NCBI RefSeq assembly: GCF_000474275.2
Contig: NZ_ATAE01000035.1
Coordinates: 1-64,000, forward strand
Length of the DNA: 64,000 nt
From: Alkalihalophilus marmarensis DSM 21297
GTDB lineage: Bacteria > Bacillota > Bacilli > Bacillales > Bacillaceae_D
Reading direction: 5' to 3'
This document shows, one piece after another, positions 31,512-40,109 of the stretch; position 1 is the stretch's first letter, and each line of letters starts with the position of its first letter. Under the pieces are notes generated by a model. That model did no database searches, had not been told where the DNA came from, and was given only the letters and a program-made list of their open reading frames with translations. Made by a program: the position numbers and the translations under genes.

Positions 31512-32099
31512 TTATTTCCATTGCTCCATAAGCTTCTCAAGTGCTCTGGCTCGATGGCTGATCTGATTTTTTTCCTGTGGTGAAAGTTGAGCCATCGTTT
31601 TCTCAAATCCAGGTAAGAACATAATAGGGTCATAGCCAAATCCGTTTGCTCCTGCTGGTTCTAGTGCAATGATTCCCTCACAAGTTCCCTCTACAACATA
31701 AGTCGGTTCCCCTGGAGAGGCTACGGCTATCGTACAAACAAATCGTGCCGTTCGATCTTCGCTTGGGATATCCTTCATTTCATTCAACACTTTTTCGTTG
31801 TTTGCCTTATCACTTTTTTCCTCACCGGCATATCTCGCAGAATACACACCCGGACGTCCATCTAAGGCGTCAATCACTAAGCCAGAATCATCCGCAATTA
31901 CTTTTTGGTTCAAAGCTTTTGCAAGTGTCTCTGCCTTTAGGACCGCATTCTCTGCAAACGTTTTCCCTGTTTCTTCAATATCAGGTATTTCCTCATACTC
32001 AAAGAGAGATGTTACCTGATAGCCATCATTGGCAAACATTTGCTCAAATTCTCTTACTTTCCCTTTATTTTTAGTCGCAATTATAATTTGATTTTTCAT
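31512..32099 (-). CDS. rdgB: XTP/dITP diphosphatase (RdgB/Ham1 family)
   Basis: Removes non-canonical purine nucleotides by hydrolysing XTP, ITP and dITP. The 195-aa protein has IIATKNKGKVREFEQMF at the N terminus, the catalytic ADDSGLVIDALDGRPGVYSARYAG block, and GANGFGYDPIMFLPG near the C terminus. Known as ysnA in B. subtilis. It starts 3 nt after the rph stop with AAAGGATG about 10 nt upstream. Confidence 0.95.
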   Translation of the reverse strand: MKNQIIIATKNKGKVREFEQMFANDGYQVTSLFEYEEIPDIEETGKTFAENAVLKAETLAKALNQKVIADDSGLVIDALDGRPGVYSARYAGEEKSDKANNEKVLNEMKDIPSEDRTARFVCTIAVASPGEPTYVVEGTCEGIIALEPAGANGFGYDPIMFLPGFEKTMAQLSPQEKNQISHRARALEKLMEQWK

Positions 32100-32102
32100 T
32101 AA

Positions 32103-32858
32103 TTATTCATCCTTTTTATATGTATCAATCTTCTCTGAAATCTCACCTAATGCAGTTTTTTGATGGGAGATTAACTCGTCGATTCCATGTTCAGCTAAGT
32201 CGAGCAGTTGATTCAGCTGCTCCCTTGAGAACGTAGCTTCCTCACCCGTACCTTGAAGCTCTACGAATTGATGAGCGCCAGTCATGATGACATTCATATC
32301 TACTTCTGCAGCAGCATCTTCTACATAGCATAGATCAAGCACCTCTCCATGAGTCGGCACAACTCCTACTGAAACAGCTGCTAAATAGTCTTTAATTGGC
32401 CAGCTTTTGATCAGACCTCGCTCGACTGCTTTGTTAACAGCTATTGATAATGCGACAAAAGCGCCTGTAATGGAAGCGGTTCTCGTTCCACCATCTGCTT
32501 GAATAACGTCACAGTCAATCCAAATCGTTCTTTCACCGAGCTGGTCTAAGTCTAAAATGGTTCTTAGCGAACGCCCAATTAAACGCTGGATTTCCATCGT
32601 TCTTCCCGTCACTTTCCCTTTTGATGATTCTCGTATTGTACGTTGTTCTGTCGCGCGCGGAAGCATAGAATATTCTGCTGTAATCCAACCTTTGCCCTGC
32701 CCTCTCATAAAAGGGGGGACTCTCTCTTCTATACTTGCTGTACAAATCACTTTTGTATCACCCATCGAGATAAGTACTGATCCCTCTGGATGTTTTAAAT
32801 AGTCCGTATCCAACTGGACTGCTCTAAGTTCATTTACTTGTCTTCCATCTGATCTCAT
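32103..32858 (-). CDS. rph: Ribonuclease PH
   Basis: Phosphorolytic 3'-5' exoribonuclease that trims tRNA 3' ends. The 251-aa protein shows [40 protein letters not shown], the basic R-rich segment [20 protein letters not shown] and [18 protein letters not shown]. The start at 32858 follows GAGGAGG; an upstream ATG at 32909 would overlap that site and extend beyond the family's usual N terminus. Confidence 0.96.
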   Translation of the reverse strand: MRSDGRQVNELRAVQLDTDYLKHPEGSVLISMGDTKVICTASIEERVPPFMRGQGKGWITAEYSMLPRATEQRTIRESSKGKVTGRTMEIQRLIGRSLRTILDLDQLGERTIWIDCDVIQADGGTRTASITGAFVALSIAVNKAVERGLIKSWPIKDYLAAVSVGVVPTHGEVLDLCYVEDAAAEVDMNVIMTGAHQFVELQGTGEEATFSREQLNQLLDLAEHGIDELISHQKTALGEISEKIDTYKKDE

Positions 32859-32972
32859 ATTGCATTCCTCCTCTACCATATCATAACATCTATCCCTTTG
32901 TAGAATCACACAATATCCAATCTCCTATCCATGGAAATCAATGAGATCAAATGATTATCTAAAACCATACTC

Positions 32973-33000
32973 AAAAAAAGAGACAGCATTTTGCTGTCTC
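32973..33000 (-). terminator. Terminator of gerM
   Basis: GAGACAGC/GCTGTCTC stem with a short T-rich loop, followed by seven T residues on the minus strand. It begins 6 nt after the gerM stop. Confidence 0.85.
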
Positions 33001-33006
33001 ACTCAA

Positions 33007-34134
33007 TTAGAAACTCCCTGTATTCACTTTTTCCGGTCTAGATACAGGCTGCGTCACCTGACCCGATTCATGTAAAATATTTGTTTCCCCGTTTACTTGT
33101 ACTGCGACCTGCTCGACTCCTTCTTGTTCTGTCAGGGTAAGCGCGAGCATATTCAATGCTGTATCAGATACTGCTTTTGCATCCAGCTGGCTTAACAATG
33201 ATTCATTAAAGTTTAAGGTCACGACCCCATTTTCATATAAAGGGTCGGATAACAGCTCAACGCCGTTCCTAAAATCAGTTAATAGATTAGACTTATAAGA
33301 AGGTCCCTGCAAGAGTTCATTGACTGCTGCTTTCAATGAATCTTCACCAAGTCCTACCCTTCTTGTGACAGGAACATAATACGTGTTTTCGCCTTTTTGA
33401 TCTAGAAAATATAGCGTAACGCTTTTACTGTTGACCATATCTGCTACACCATTTGATTCAATATTAATCCCATTGGCACGGCTTACCCCCTCACCAATCG
33501 GAGTGCCATTTTGCGGCATCATCTCTTGGTCATAGCCATTAATTCTAATTTTCACTCTTTCAACTGTATCAAACTGTGTTAATGTCCACGTGATCGCTTG
33601 AAGAATCTGCTGTTCTTGTTCAGGGTCATACTCTTTAAATTCATTTGAGAAATCAGCAATAGCGACTCCATCATCATCTAAATGAACATCCACTTCCGTT
33701 CCAGCAGGTATAACCGCTTTAAATCCATTTGGCAATAATTCAGTCACAGGTCCACCGTCAACTAAATATTGAAGAGACTGGCGCAGGACACTTTCCGTTT
33801 TAGGCAAAGTTAACGTTTGAGGGACGACTAAGCCATTCTCATCGATTAGATACAATTCTCGCTGCACATCTTCTACAACTGCATCTGCCTCAGCTTCACC
33901 TTCACCCTCATCACCATCTTCGCCTTCTTCACCTTTACTAGGAGCTTCGGCATCCCCTTCGCCGTTTACTCCTTCTCCACTCTCTTCTAATTCAAGCGAA
34001 TCTCCCTCATCAATATAGCTAACTGGCGGCGCATCCATTTCATTTGCTGCTTCATTCGCTCCAAACGAACACCCTGTAGCTACAAGGGTTGAAATGACTA
34101 ATACAGGAACACCTTTACGAAAGAACTTACGCAT
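33007..34134 (-). CDS. gerM: GerM, sporulation/germination lipoprotein with two GerMN domains
   Basis: In B. subtilis GerM is part of the mother-cell/forespore channel and is needed for sporulation and germination. The 375-aa protein has a lipoprotein signal (basic MRKFFRKG, hydrophobic run, lipobox ATGC with C22), a very acidic Glu/Gly/Asp-rich linker at about residues 40-92, and two GerMN domains (about 110-225 and 240-355; compare FLDQKGENTYYVPVTRRVG and the paired LTQFDTVERVKIRINGYDQ and LTEQEGVEQVAVQVNGE). Downstream of racE with its own terminator. I could not assign a sporulation sigma promoter with confidence. Confidence 0.93.
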   Translation of the reverse strand: MRKFFRKGVPVLVISTLVATGCSFGANEAANEMDAPPVSYIDEGDSLELEESGEGVNGEGDAEAPSKGEEGEDGDEGEGEAEADAVVEDVQRELYLIDENGLVVPQTLTLPKTESVLRQSLQYLVDGGPVTELLPNGFKAVIPAGTEVDVHLDDDGVAIADFSNEFKEYDPEQEQQILQAITWTLTQFDTVERVKIRINGYDQEMMPQNGTPIGEGVSRANGINIESNGVADMVNSKSVTLYFLDQKGENTYYVPVTRRVGLGEDSLKAAVNELLQGPSYKSNLLTDFRNGVELLSDPLYENGVVTLNFNESLLSQLDAKAVSDTALNMLALTLTEQEGVEQVAVQVNGETNILHESGQVTQPVSRPEKVNTGSF

Positions 34135-34224
34135 TGTTTCCCCTCCTAAAAAAGATGGTTTGTACTACATGTATACGAGCACTTTTGAACTTTAGACCAC
34201 TTGTCTACAAAAAATAACAAGCAC

Positions 34225-34257
34225 AAAAAAACCACCTAACGTAATGTTAGACGGTTT
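34225..34257 (-). terminator. Terminator of racE
   Basis: AACCgtCTAAC/GTTAGgtGGTT-type stem with two internal mismatches and a 5-nt loop, then six to seven T on the minus strand. It overlaps the racE stop. Confidence 0.7.
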
Positions 34258-35056
34258 CTTGTCTGCCTAGACGAATCGACTCGACTTCAATATCGATTTC
34301 AAGCCATTTATCAGCAAGTGTTTTGAATTGGTCTTTATCTCCTGTAGTAAAGAAGCGGTGGGTTGGTTTTCGTTGGTCGGTAAACAGTAAATTATTATGA
34401 TAGAGGAGCCCGCTCACTTCTCTTGCGGTTTCATCCCCAGATGAGATCAATTGCACATCCGGACCCATCTGCTTTTGAATAGTGTCTTTTAACAGCGGGT
34501 AATGAGTACAGCCTAAAATCATCGTATCAAAACCTCTATTTTGTAATGGCTCTAATACTTCTTTTACAATCAGATCAGCTTCTGCTCCCTCAAATACTCC
34601 ACGTTCTACTAGCGGAACAAATGGAGGACAAGCTAGACTTTCCACTCTCACTTCATGATTAATTGACTTTAAAGCTTTTTCATACGCACCGCTCTCAATC
34701 GTCCCAACCGTACCAATCACAGCCACATGATCCTTTTTTGTAACCTTAAGTGCACTTGTTGCACCAGGATGCACAACACCAACTACGGGAATGGAAAGTT
34801 CCTTTTTTACTTCTTCTAAAACAACGGCTGTTGCTGTGTTGCATGCGATAACTAACATTTTCATGTTCTCTTCAAGCAGCCGGTTAATCATTTCCCAAGT
34901 GTACGTGCGAACCTCTTCGCTCGTTCTCGGGCCATAAGGACATCTAGCTGAATCGCCCAGATAAACAATCTCCTCTTTTGGAAGCTGCCTCATCATCTCT
35001 TTAGCTACTGTTAATCCCCCTAGGCCCGAATCAATCACTCCTATCGGTCTATCCAC
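34247..35056 (-). CDS. racE: Glutamate racemase
   Basis: Supplies D-glutamate for peptidoglycan. The 269-aa protein carries the two catalytic cysteines C72 (VIACNTATA) and C183 ([10 protein letters not shown]), plus D9 in [15 protein letters not shown] and [14 protein letters not shown] start at 35056 with GAGGG 7 nt upstream. It lies 35 nt after the MarR gene and may be co-transcribed with it. B. subtilis has racE at this place (murI elsewhere). Confidence 0.96.
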   Translation of the reverse strand: MDRPIGVIDSGLGGLTVAKEMMRQLPKEEIVYLGDSARCPYGPRTSEEVRTYTWEMINRLLEENMKMLVIACNTATAVVLEEVKKELSIPVVGVVHPGATSALKVTKKDHVAVIGTVGTIESGAYEKALKSINHEVRVESLACPPFVPLVERGVFEGAEADLIVKEVLEPLQNRGFDTMILGCTHYPLLKDTIQKQMGPDVQLISSGDETAREVSGLLYHNNLLFTDQRKPTHRFFTTGDKDQFKTLADKWLEIDIEVESIRLGRQETV

Positions 35057-35091
35057 TATGTTTCCCTCAATTTCTATGCAACCTTGACGTT

Positions 35092-35526
35092 CTACACTTT
35101 AGCCTTCATTTCTTCATGTAGTACATGCAAGCTCTTCTCGAGAAAATCGACTTCTTCTTGAGAAAAATTCTGCAAAATATTTTCTAAATACTCTTGTCTT
35201 TTATTGATCACTTCATTAATAATTGTCGTTCCTTTTTCTAACAAGTGAATCCTAACGACACGACGATCATTTTTATCTTTCACACGTTCTACCAGCTCGT
35301 TTTTCTCCATCCTGTCAACGAGATCAGTCGTAGTACTGCACGCTAAATACATCTTGTTAGATAGCTCTCCTATTGTCATATCACCATATTCGTTCAACCA
35401 TTGTAATGCGACAAACTGTGGCGGAGTAATAGGAAACTGCGTTAAAATTTCTCTTCCTTTTTGCTTAACCATTTCTGAAACTCTTCTTAAAGATCGTTCA
35501 ATTTGTTCAATTTGTTGATGGTCCAT
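35092..35526 (-). CDS. ysmB: MarR-family transcriptional regulator (YsmB-like)
   Basis: The 144-aa protein has the MarR winged helix: helix-turn-helix [29 protein letters not shown] and wing [14 protein letters not shown], flanked by dimerisation helices. Ligand and regulon unknown. The equivalent gene, ysmB, lies between gerE and racE in B. subtilis. A 9-bp inverted repeat 29-53 nt upstream of the ATG is a plausible autoregulatory operator. GGAGG lies 8 nt before the ATG. Confidence 0.93.
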   Translation of the reverse strand: MDHQQIEQIERSLRRVSEMVKQKGREILTQFPITPPQFVALQWLNEYGDMTIGELSNKMYLACSTTTDLVDRMEKNELVERVKDKNDRRVVRIHLLEKGTTIINEVINKRQEYLENILQNFSQEEVDFLEKSLHVLHEEMKAKV

Positions 35527-35554
35527 CTAATGTACCTCCGTCTATTAAACGTGA

Positions 35555-35579
35555 TTTCGTCTATGACGTCTAGACGAAA
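35555..35579. promoter_or_regulatory. Candidate MarR operator upstream of ysmB
   Basis: TTTCGTCTA-tgacgtc-TAGACGAAA, perfect 9-bp arms with a 7-nt centre; a further CGTCTA occurs at about 35539. Dyad size and position suit MarR autoregulation, but no binding data are available. Confidence 0.55.
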
Positions 35580-35777
35580 ATCGTCCTAATTTATTTTATA
35601 TTTTATACGCATTTCCAAACCCGCAGCCGGCAAGCTCCAGCATTTAGTTAGCGATCTCATTTCGTTACATCGTTCCACACTTAAAATATGTACCTTATTT
35701 CCTCATTGTCTCTGTTTTCTGCAGGAATTGCAAGCTTTGATCTAACTGTTACGAGAAATGTCAAATGATTTTGCTCA

Positions 35778-35809
35778 TAAAAAAGAGCAACCGCCAAGAC
35801 GGTTACTCT
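35778..35809 (-). terminator. Terminator of ptsI
   Basis: AGAGcAACCG/CGGTTaCTCT hairpin followed by TTTTTTATGAG on the minus strand, 8 nt after the ptsI stop. Confidence 0.8.
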
Positions 35810-35816
35810 AAGTATA

Positions 35817-37538
35817 TTATGCTTTCACAAATGCTTCACGGACACGAGCTTCTACTTCATCTGCTGTATCTAAGTTAAGCATTTCTTGCGCAAACGTTGC
35901 TAATTCTTCTTTTGACAGGTCAAGTAATTGACTTCTAGCAGGTAAGATAGATGTTGCACTCATGCTGAACTCATCAAGACCAAGACCTAATAATAACGGA
36001 ATAGCAATCTCGTCTCCTGCCATTTCACCGCACATTCCAGCCCATTTTCCTTCTTTATGAGCTGCTTTAATGACCATATCTACTAATCGTAAAATGGAAG
36101 GGTGATACGGCTGGTACAAGTATGAAACTCGCTCATTCATACGATCTGCTGCCATTGTATATTGAATCAGATCATTTGTACCAATACTGAAGAAATCAAC
36201 TTCTTTGGCAAAACGATCTGCAGCTACTGCTGTCGAAGGAATCTCAACCATGATTCCAACTTCGATCTCATCTGATACTTCTACACCTTCAGCAGTAAGC
36301 TTGTCCTTTTCTTCAGCAAGTAAAGCTTTTGCTTCGCGAAGTTCTTCAAGAGTAGCAATCATTGGGAACATAATCTTCAATTGACCATACGAGCTAGCAC
36401 GCAAGAGAGCACGCAGCTGAGTACGGAACATATCGTCTTTTTCTAGACAAAGTCGAACGGCACGGTACCCTAAGAAAGGATTCATCTCTTTCGGAAGATC
36501 TAAATAAGGAAGTTCTTTATCTCCACCGATATCAAGAGTACGAATAACGACCGGTTTTCCGTCCATACGCTCAACTACTTCTTTATAAGCTTCGAACTGC
36601 TCATCCTCAGTCGGAAGTGCGTCACGTCCCATATAAAGAAATTCGGTACGGTATAAGCCAATACCCTCTGCACCATTATTAATTACACCTTCAAGATCTT
36701 TTGGTGTACCAATATTTGCAGCAAGCTCTACATGTTGACCATCCTTTGTAACAGATGCTTCATTAACAAGCTTAGCCCATTCTTCCTTCTGCTTTTGATA
36801 ATCAGCTTTCTTCTTTTCGTATGTAGCCAACTCATCAGAAGATGGGTTAATAATGACATCACCATCGATACCATCTACAATAATTGTCATTCCATTCTCA
36901 ATTTTTGCCGTTACTTCTTTAGCCCCTACGACCGCAGGGATTTCAAGTGAACGAGACATAATAGCTGAATGAGATGTTCTTCCGCCGATATCTGTAGCAA
37001 ATCCTTTAATGAATACAGGGTTTAACTGCGCTGTATCTGATGGCGTTAAATCTTCTGCAATAACAATCGTTTCCTCAGCAATAGTTGCTAATGATTGAGC
37101 TTCAACGCCTAGAAGATGTCCAAGCACACGCTTTGATACATCACGAATATCAGACGCACGTTCTTTCATATATTCATTATCCATGTTCTCAAACATATCG
37201 ATGAACATATTAGCGATTTCATTTAATGCGTATTCGGCATTTTGACTTTCATCGTTAATTTTCCCTTTTACTGCATCAACAAGCTCAGGATCACTTAAAA
37301 CAAGCAAGTGAGCCGCGAAGATCTCGGCTTTATCAGCACCCATTTCAGCTTCAGTCTTGTCTTTAATGACAGTCAGTTCATCTTTTGCTGTTTTAAGTGC
37401 CGCATCAAAACGCTCAATCTCAGCATCACGATCAGTCACTTTTTTTAATTCAATATTCAGGTCAGGTTCAACGTGGACAAAAGCTTTGGCGATTGCTACT
37501 CCGCTAGAAGCAGCAATCCCAGTTAATTTTAATGACAT
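35817..37538 (-). CDS. ptsI: Phosphoenolpyruvate-protein phosphotransferase (PTS enzyme I)
   Basis: Transfers phosphate from PEP to HPr, first step of all PTS sugar uptake. The 573-aa protein has the HPr-binding/phosphohistidine domain with H190 in [16 protein letters not shown], and the PEP-binding barrel with [42 protein letters not shown] and the C-terminal cysteine in [13 protein letters not shown]. Its ATG overlaps the ptsH stop by one base (TAATG). The terminator follows at once, so the unit is ptsH-ptsI. Confidence 0.97.
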   Translation of the reverse strand: MSLKLTGIAASSGVAIAKAFVHVEPDLNIELKKVTDRDAEIERFDAALKTAKDELTVIKDKTEAEMGADKAEIFAAHLLVLSDPELVDAVKGKINDESQNAEYALNEIANMFIDMFENMDNEYMKERASDIRDVSKRVLGHLLGVEAQSLATIAEETIVIAEDLTPSDTAQLNPVFIKGFATDIGGRTSHSAIMSRSLEIPAVVGAKEVTAKIENGMTIIVDGIDGDVIINPSSDELATYEKKKADYQKQKEEWAKLVNEASVTKDGQHVELAANIGTPKDLEGVINNGAEGIGLYRTEFLYMGRDALPTEDEQFEAYKEVVERMDGKPVVIRTLDIGGDKELPYLDLPKEMNPFLGYRAVRLCLEKDDMFRTQLRALLRASSYGQLKIMFPMIATLEELREAKALLAEEKDKLTAEGVEVSDEIEVGIMVEIPSTAVAADRFAKEVDFFSIGTNDLIQYTMAADRMNERVSYLYQPYHPSILRLVDMVIKAAHKEGKWAGMCGEMAGDEIAIPLLLGLGLDEFSMSATSILPARSQLLDLSKEELATFAQEMLNLDTADEVEARVREAFVKA

Positions 37539-37801
37539 TATTCGCCTAACCCTTCTTTAATAACATCCTCAATTGCTTGTAATGCTTCATCTGCATCAGA
37601 ACCTTCTGCCTTAATTGTTACTTCAGCACCTTGACCTACACCTAGTGACATAACACCCATGATTGATTTTAAGTTAACAGACTTACCTTTGTACTCAAGA
37701 GTTACATCTGATGAGAATTGTCCTGCTTTGTTTACTAATTGTGTTGCCGGACGAGCGTGAATTCCTGTTTCTGCTGTAATTTTAAATGTTTTTTCTGCCA
37801 T
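37538..37801 (-). CDS. ptsH: Phosphocarrier protein HPr
   Basis: Small PTS phosphocarrier and, in Bacillus, CcpA co-repressor after Ser phosphorylation. The 87-aa protein has H15 ([15 protein letters not shown]), phosphorylated by enzyme I, and S46 ([16 protein letters not shown]), the HPr kinase site. Preceded by a 310-nt leader containing a GlcT antiterminator/terminator and a cre. Shine-Dalgarno GAGGTTGATG. Confidence 0.97.
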   Translation of the reverse strand: MAEKTFKITAETGIHARPATQLVNKAGQFSSDVTLEYKGKSVNLKSIMGVMSLGVGQGAEVTIKAEGSDADEALQAIEDVIKEGLGE

Positions 37802-37828
37802 TGTTCATCAACCTCTTTCATTTATTTT

Positions 37829-37858
37829 AGAATGGGGTTGGTTTGATGCACCCATTCT
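37829..37858 (-). other. Hairpin just upstream of ptsH
   Basis: AGAATGGG/CCCATTCT with a 14-nt loop, ending about 28 nt before the ptsH start. No T-run, so it may stabilise or process the mRNA rather than terminate it. Confidence 0.5.
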
Positions 37859-37922
37859 GTTTCATAATTTTGTCGCTGCTCTTTGCATCCTCCTAACGTT
37901 AACTATGCAATTTGCATCTGCA

Positions 37923-37936
37923 TGAAAACGTTTTAA
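37923..37936. promoter_or_regulatory. Candidate CcpA cre site in the ptsH leader
   Basis: TGAAAACGTTTTAA against TGWNANCGNTNWCA: one mismatch. It lies about 12 nt downstream of the leader terminator T-run. Confidence 0.55.
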
Positions 37937-37948
37937 AGGGAATCCTAC

Positions 37949-38069
37949 AAAAAACAGGCATCAGTAAAGAAACGCACATGATGATAACATGGACTACACT
38001 TGTATCGTACCCCATTTAAACCTCATATACACTTCCATACTCATGCCTGATCTTGTCAGTAACACGTAA
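37949..38069 (-). promoter_or_regulatory. GlcT-type RNA antiterminator (RAT) with overlapping terminator, ptsHI leader
   Basis: On the minus strand, 38069 to about 38039 reads TTACGTGTTACTGACAAG then ATCAGGCATGAGT, closely resembling the RAT upstream of B. subtilis ptsG (ACGTGTTACTG ... CAGGCATGAGT). The 3' half of the RAT, CAGGCAT (38043-38049), is complementary to ATGCCTG (37955-37961), followed at once by six T residues (37949-37954). The terminator therefore competes with the RAT, the expected antitermination design. The intervening loop is long (about 80 nt) and may fold internally. GlcT is encoded just upstream. Confidence 0.8.
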
Positions 38070-38111
38070 CCTAAGTGCAACATTTATTTACTTAGTAAGA
38101 CAACATATTAT

Positions 38112-38948
38112 TTATTTAATAAATCGTTGTAAGTAAAACACAACTTCCGGCAGCTGTTCTGCCTTGTAATGTGTGTTAAAACGTTGATTTAAAACATTAA
38201 TTAACTCACTAGAGACAGTATAGCACAACTCAAATTCTTCTTTCAACACATCTGATAGCTTGGGAGAATAGTTGAGTATGTCAGTTGATTGAAAACGATC
38301 AATCAGTTCGCACAAAAAACTAACTAAACGCATATACTCAACTGAGCGCCTATTCAAACTGACATTGCCTTTTTCCATAATAATTTCTACAAGCTCTGAA
38401 ATGAGCTGAGGATGTTCATTCATCTCAGATAGTGGCTGATTAGATGAAGCACTATAAATATGCAATGCGACAAATCCAATTTCAGCTTCTGGCAGTTCGA
38501 CAGCCAAGTGAGAGTTTAAGTAATCTACCGCTTTTCTAGCAAGGTGAAACTCGTTTGGAAACATCATCTCAGTTTCAGTTAAAAATGGATTAGAAATTTC
38601 GATCCCCTGCTCCAGCCTTCTTATCGCAAATTGAATATGATCCGTTAAAGCAAGATGAATCCGTTCATAAAGAGGCTTAGGCAGCTCTCTTTGAATCATG
38701 CGGATAATCTCATTGATATGAACGATTAATGCTTCATCTAGATCACTTAGGAGCTCTCTGTATTGCTTTTGTTCTTCTTTGTCTTTTAACACAAATAATT
38801 TATCAATTGCATCGGCTTGTATGTGCTGTCCTTTTTTACGGCCAAAGCCAATCCCTTTGCCAATGACAATCACTTCATTAAGCTCAGGACTTTGTGCGAT
38901 TACCACATTATTATTAACTACTTTCTCAATTCGATAAGTTCCATTCAT
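38112..38948 (-). CDS. glcT: GlcT-like transcription antiterminator (BglG/SacT family) with degenerate PRD2
   Basis: RNA-binding antiterminator of PTS genes. The 278-aa protein has a CAT RNA-binding domain (residues 1-60: RIEKVVNNNVVIAQ, EVIVIGKGIGFGRKKG) and two PTS regulation domains. PRD1 keeps both phosphorylatable histidines: H104 (LALTDHIQFAI) and H163 (EIGFVALHIYSA). In PRD2, the equivalent positions read F211 (RLVSFLCEL) and Y272 (VVFYLQRF), so both appear lost compared with B. subtilis GlcT as I recall it. It is followed by the RAT-containing leader of ptsHI; ptsG is not in the window. Confidence 0.9.
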   Translation of the reverse strand: MNGTYRIEKVVNNNVVIAQSPELNEVIVIGKGIGFGRKKGQHIQADAIDKLFVLKDKEEQKQYRELLSDLDEALIVHINEIIRMIQRELPKPLYERIHLALTDHIQFAIRRLEQGIEISNPFLTETEMMFPNEFHLARKAVDYLNSHLAVELPEAEIGFVALHIYSASSNQPLSEMNEHPQLISELVEIIMEKGNVSLNRRSVEYMRLVSFLCELIDRFQSTDILNYSPKLSDVLKEEFELCYTVSSELINVLNQRFNTHYKAEQLPEVVFYLQRFIK

Positions 38949-39058
38949 GAACTGCCCTCTTTTGCATACATTCTATATACCATCTTATCTAAGGAGCAAA
39001 TCACCGTCAATAAATATAGTCATTCGTATCATGCTTTATTTATTTAGAGATTATGCTC

Positions 39059-39086
39059 ACATGTTAGAAGTTCTTTACATATACTA
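39059..39086 (+). promoter_or_regulatory. Sigma-K promoter of gerE
   Basis: ACA, 16-nt spacer and CATATACTA, a full match to the late mother-cell consensus (AC ... CATANNNTA). About 70-80 nt before the gerE start. Confidence 0.8.
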
Positions 39087-39163
39087 TCAAGACTAAAGCC
39101 CTTCAACAGTGGGATTGAGTTACCCAAATTCGCTCTTAGCCCGAGCAAGAAGGAGTGAACTCA

Positions 39164-39388
39164 TTGAAAGGAGCAGAATTCGGACCTAAACCATTACTTA
39201 CGAAAAGGGAACGAGAAGTGTTCGAACTACTTGTACAAGATAAAACAACGAGAGAAATTGCACAAGAACTTTTCATAAGTGAGAAAACAGTACGAAATCA
39301 CATTTCTAATACAATGCAAAAGTTGGGGGTTAAGGGGCGCTCTCAAGCTGTTATTGAACTGATCAGATTAGGTGAAATCGAAATCTAA
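39164..39388 (+). CDS. gerE: GerE, late mother-cell sporulation transcription regulator
   Basis: Small LuxR-type DNA-binding protein that modulates sigma-K-dependent spore-coat genes. The 74-aa protein is almost entirely the LuxR helix-turn-helix (LLTKREREVFELLVQDKTTR, EIAQELFISEKTVRNHISN) and is nearly identical to B. subtilis GerE (also 74 aa). I choose TTG at 39164, with AAGGAG 8 nt upstream; a GTG at 39155 overlaps the Shine-Dalgarno. Preceded by a sigma-K promoter and followed by a terminator; the only plus-strand gene in this stretch. Confidence 0.96.
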   Translation: MKGAEFGPKPLLTKREREVFELLVQDKTTREIAQELFISEKTVRNHISNTMQKLGVKGRSQAVIELIRLGEIEI

Positions 39389-39437
39389 ACAGCATTAAAC
39401 GCAGCAGGTGCACAAACATCATATGACAGCCTTCTCG

Positions 39438-39475
39438 GTCAGCTTACCTCCTAATTTGGAAGTAAGCTGACTTTT
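39438..39475 (+). terminator. Terminator of gerE
   Basis: GTCAGCTTACcTCC/GGAaGTAAGCTGAC stem with TTTTACTGATTT following on the plus strand. Confidence 0.8.
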
Positions 39476-39516
39476 ACTGATTTATAAAGCCTCTGTAACC
39501 ACACTTTTACCATTGC

Positions 39517-39978
39517 TTATGAACAAACCATTTCTCCTTTGAGAGCTTGACGCATTTCTTCATTCCAAGGTACTGCTTTGCCGCTTTCTTTACCTATTTG
39601 GACAATGGCTCCTCTTCCAGTTAAGCACACCTCTTGATCTTGATTAAGAACGAGATAGTGAAGATCCAATGATGAACTTCCTAATTTTTCAACTTTCACA
39701 TACACTCTTAGCTGCTCGTTGAATTTAATTTGTCTTACATAATCGCATTGAAGGTCAGCTGCTACGATCATCGTCTCAAAATCGGCATCGGCCCATTTTT
39801 GCATTAACCCTAACGAGCTGAAATATTCAAGCCTGGCATCTTCAAAATAAACAAGGGCGTTTTTGTTGTTCACATGCCCGAAAGCATCTGTTTCTGAAAA
39901 TCTCACACGAACCTCGCTTGAGAAAGTGAACCCATTTTTCCATTTATCAAAATCAGTAATATACGCTGGCAGTCTCAT
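39517..39978 (-). CDS. ysmA: Acyl-CoA thioesterase, 4HBT hotdog family (YsmA-like)
   Basis: Single-domain hotdog protein, 153 aa, with VRVRFSETDAFGHVNNKNALVYFEDARLEYF: the catalytic-type Asp and the GHVNN motif of 4-hydroxybenzoyl-CoA thioesterases. The substrate is unknown. It lies between gerE (convergent) and the sdh operon, as in B. subtilis, and is separated from sdhB by a terminator, so it forms its own unit. Confidence 0.9.
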   Translation of the reverse strand: MRLPAYITDFDKWKNGFTFSSEVRVRFSETDAFGHVNNKNALVYFEDARLEYFSSLGLMQKWADADFETMIVAADLQCDYVRQIKFNEQLRVYVKVEKLGSSSLDLHYLVLNQDQEVCLTGRGAIVQIGKESGKAVPWNEEMRQALKGEMVCS

Positions 39979-40012
39979 GTTAGTCCCTCACTTCAAATAG
40001 TAAATAGTCTAT

Positions 40013-40078
40013 TAAAAAAACTCACCCTCTATTGACCTATATACCTACTTAAGGGTAATAGCTCAATAAAAGGGTGAG
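40013..40078 (-). terminator. Terminator of the sdhCAB operon
   Basis: Long stem ACTCACCCT..TATTGA / TCAATA..AGGGTGAGT enclosing a loop of about 25 nt, followed by seven T residues on the minus strand (40014-40020). Confidence 0.8.
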
Positions 40079-40109
40079 TGTTAAATTTCAATCATTAACC
40101 GATTAATTC

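Noticed and set aside
37860-37892. Leader peptide starting directly after AGGAGG in the ptsH leader
   Set aside because: The ATG abuts the Shine-Dalgarno with zero spacing, so initiation there is unlikely; kept only as a minor finding.
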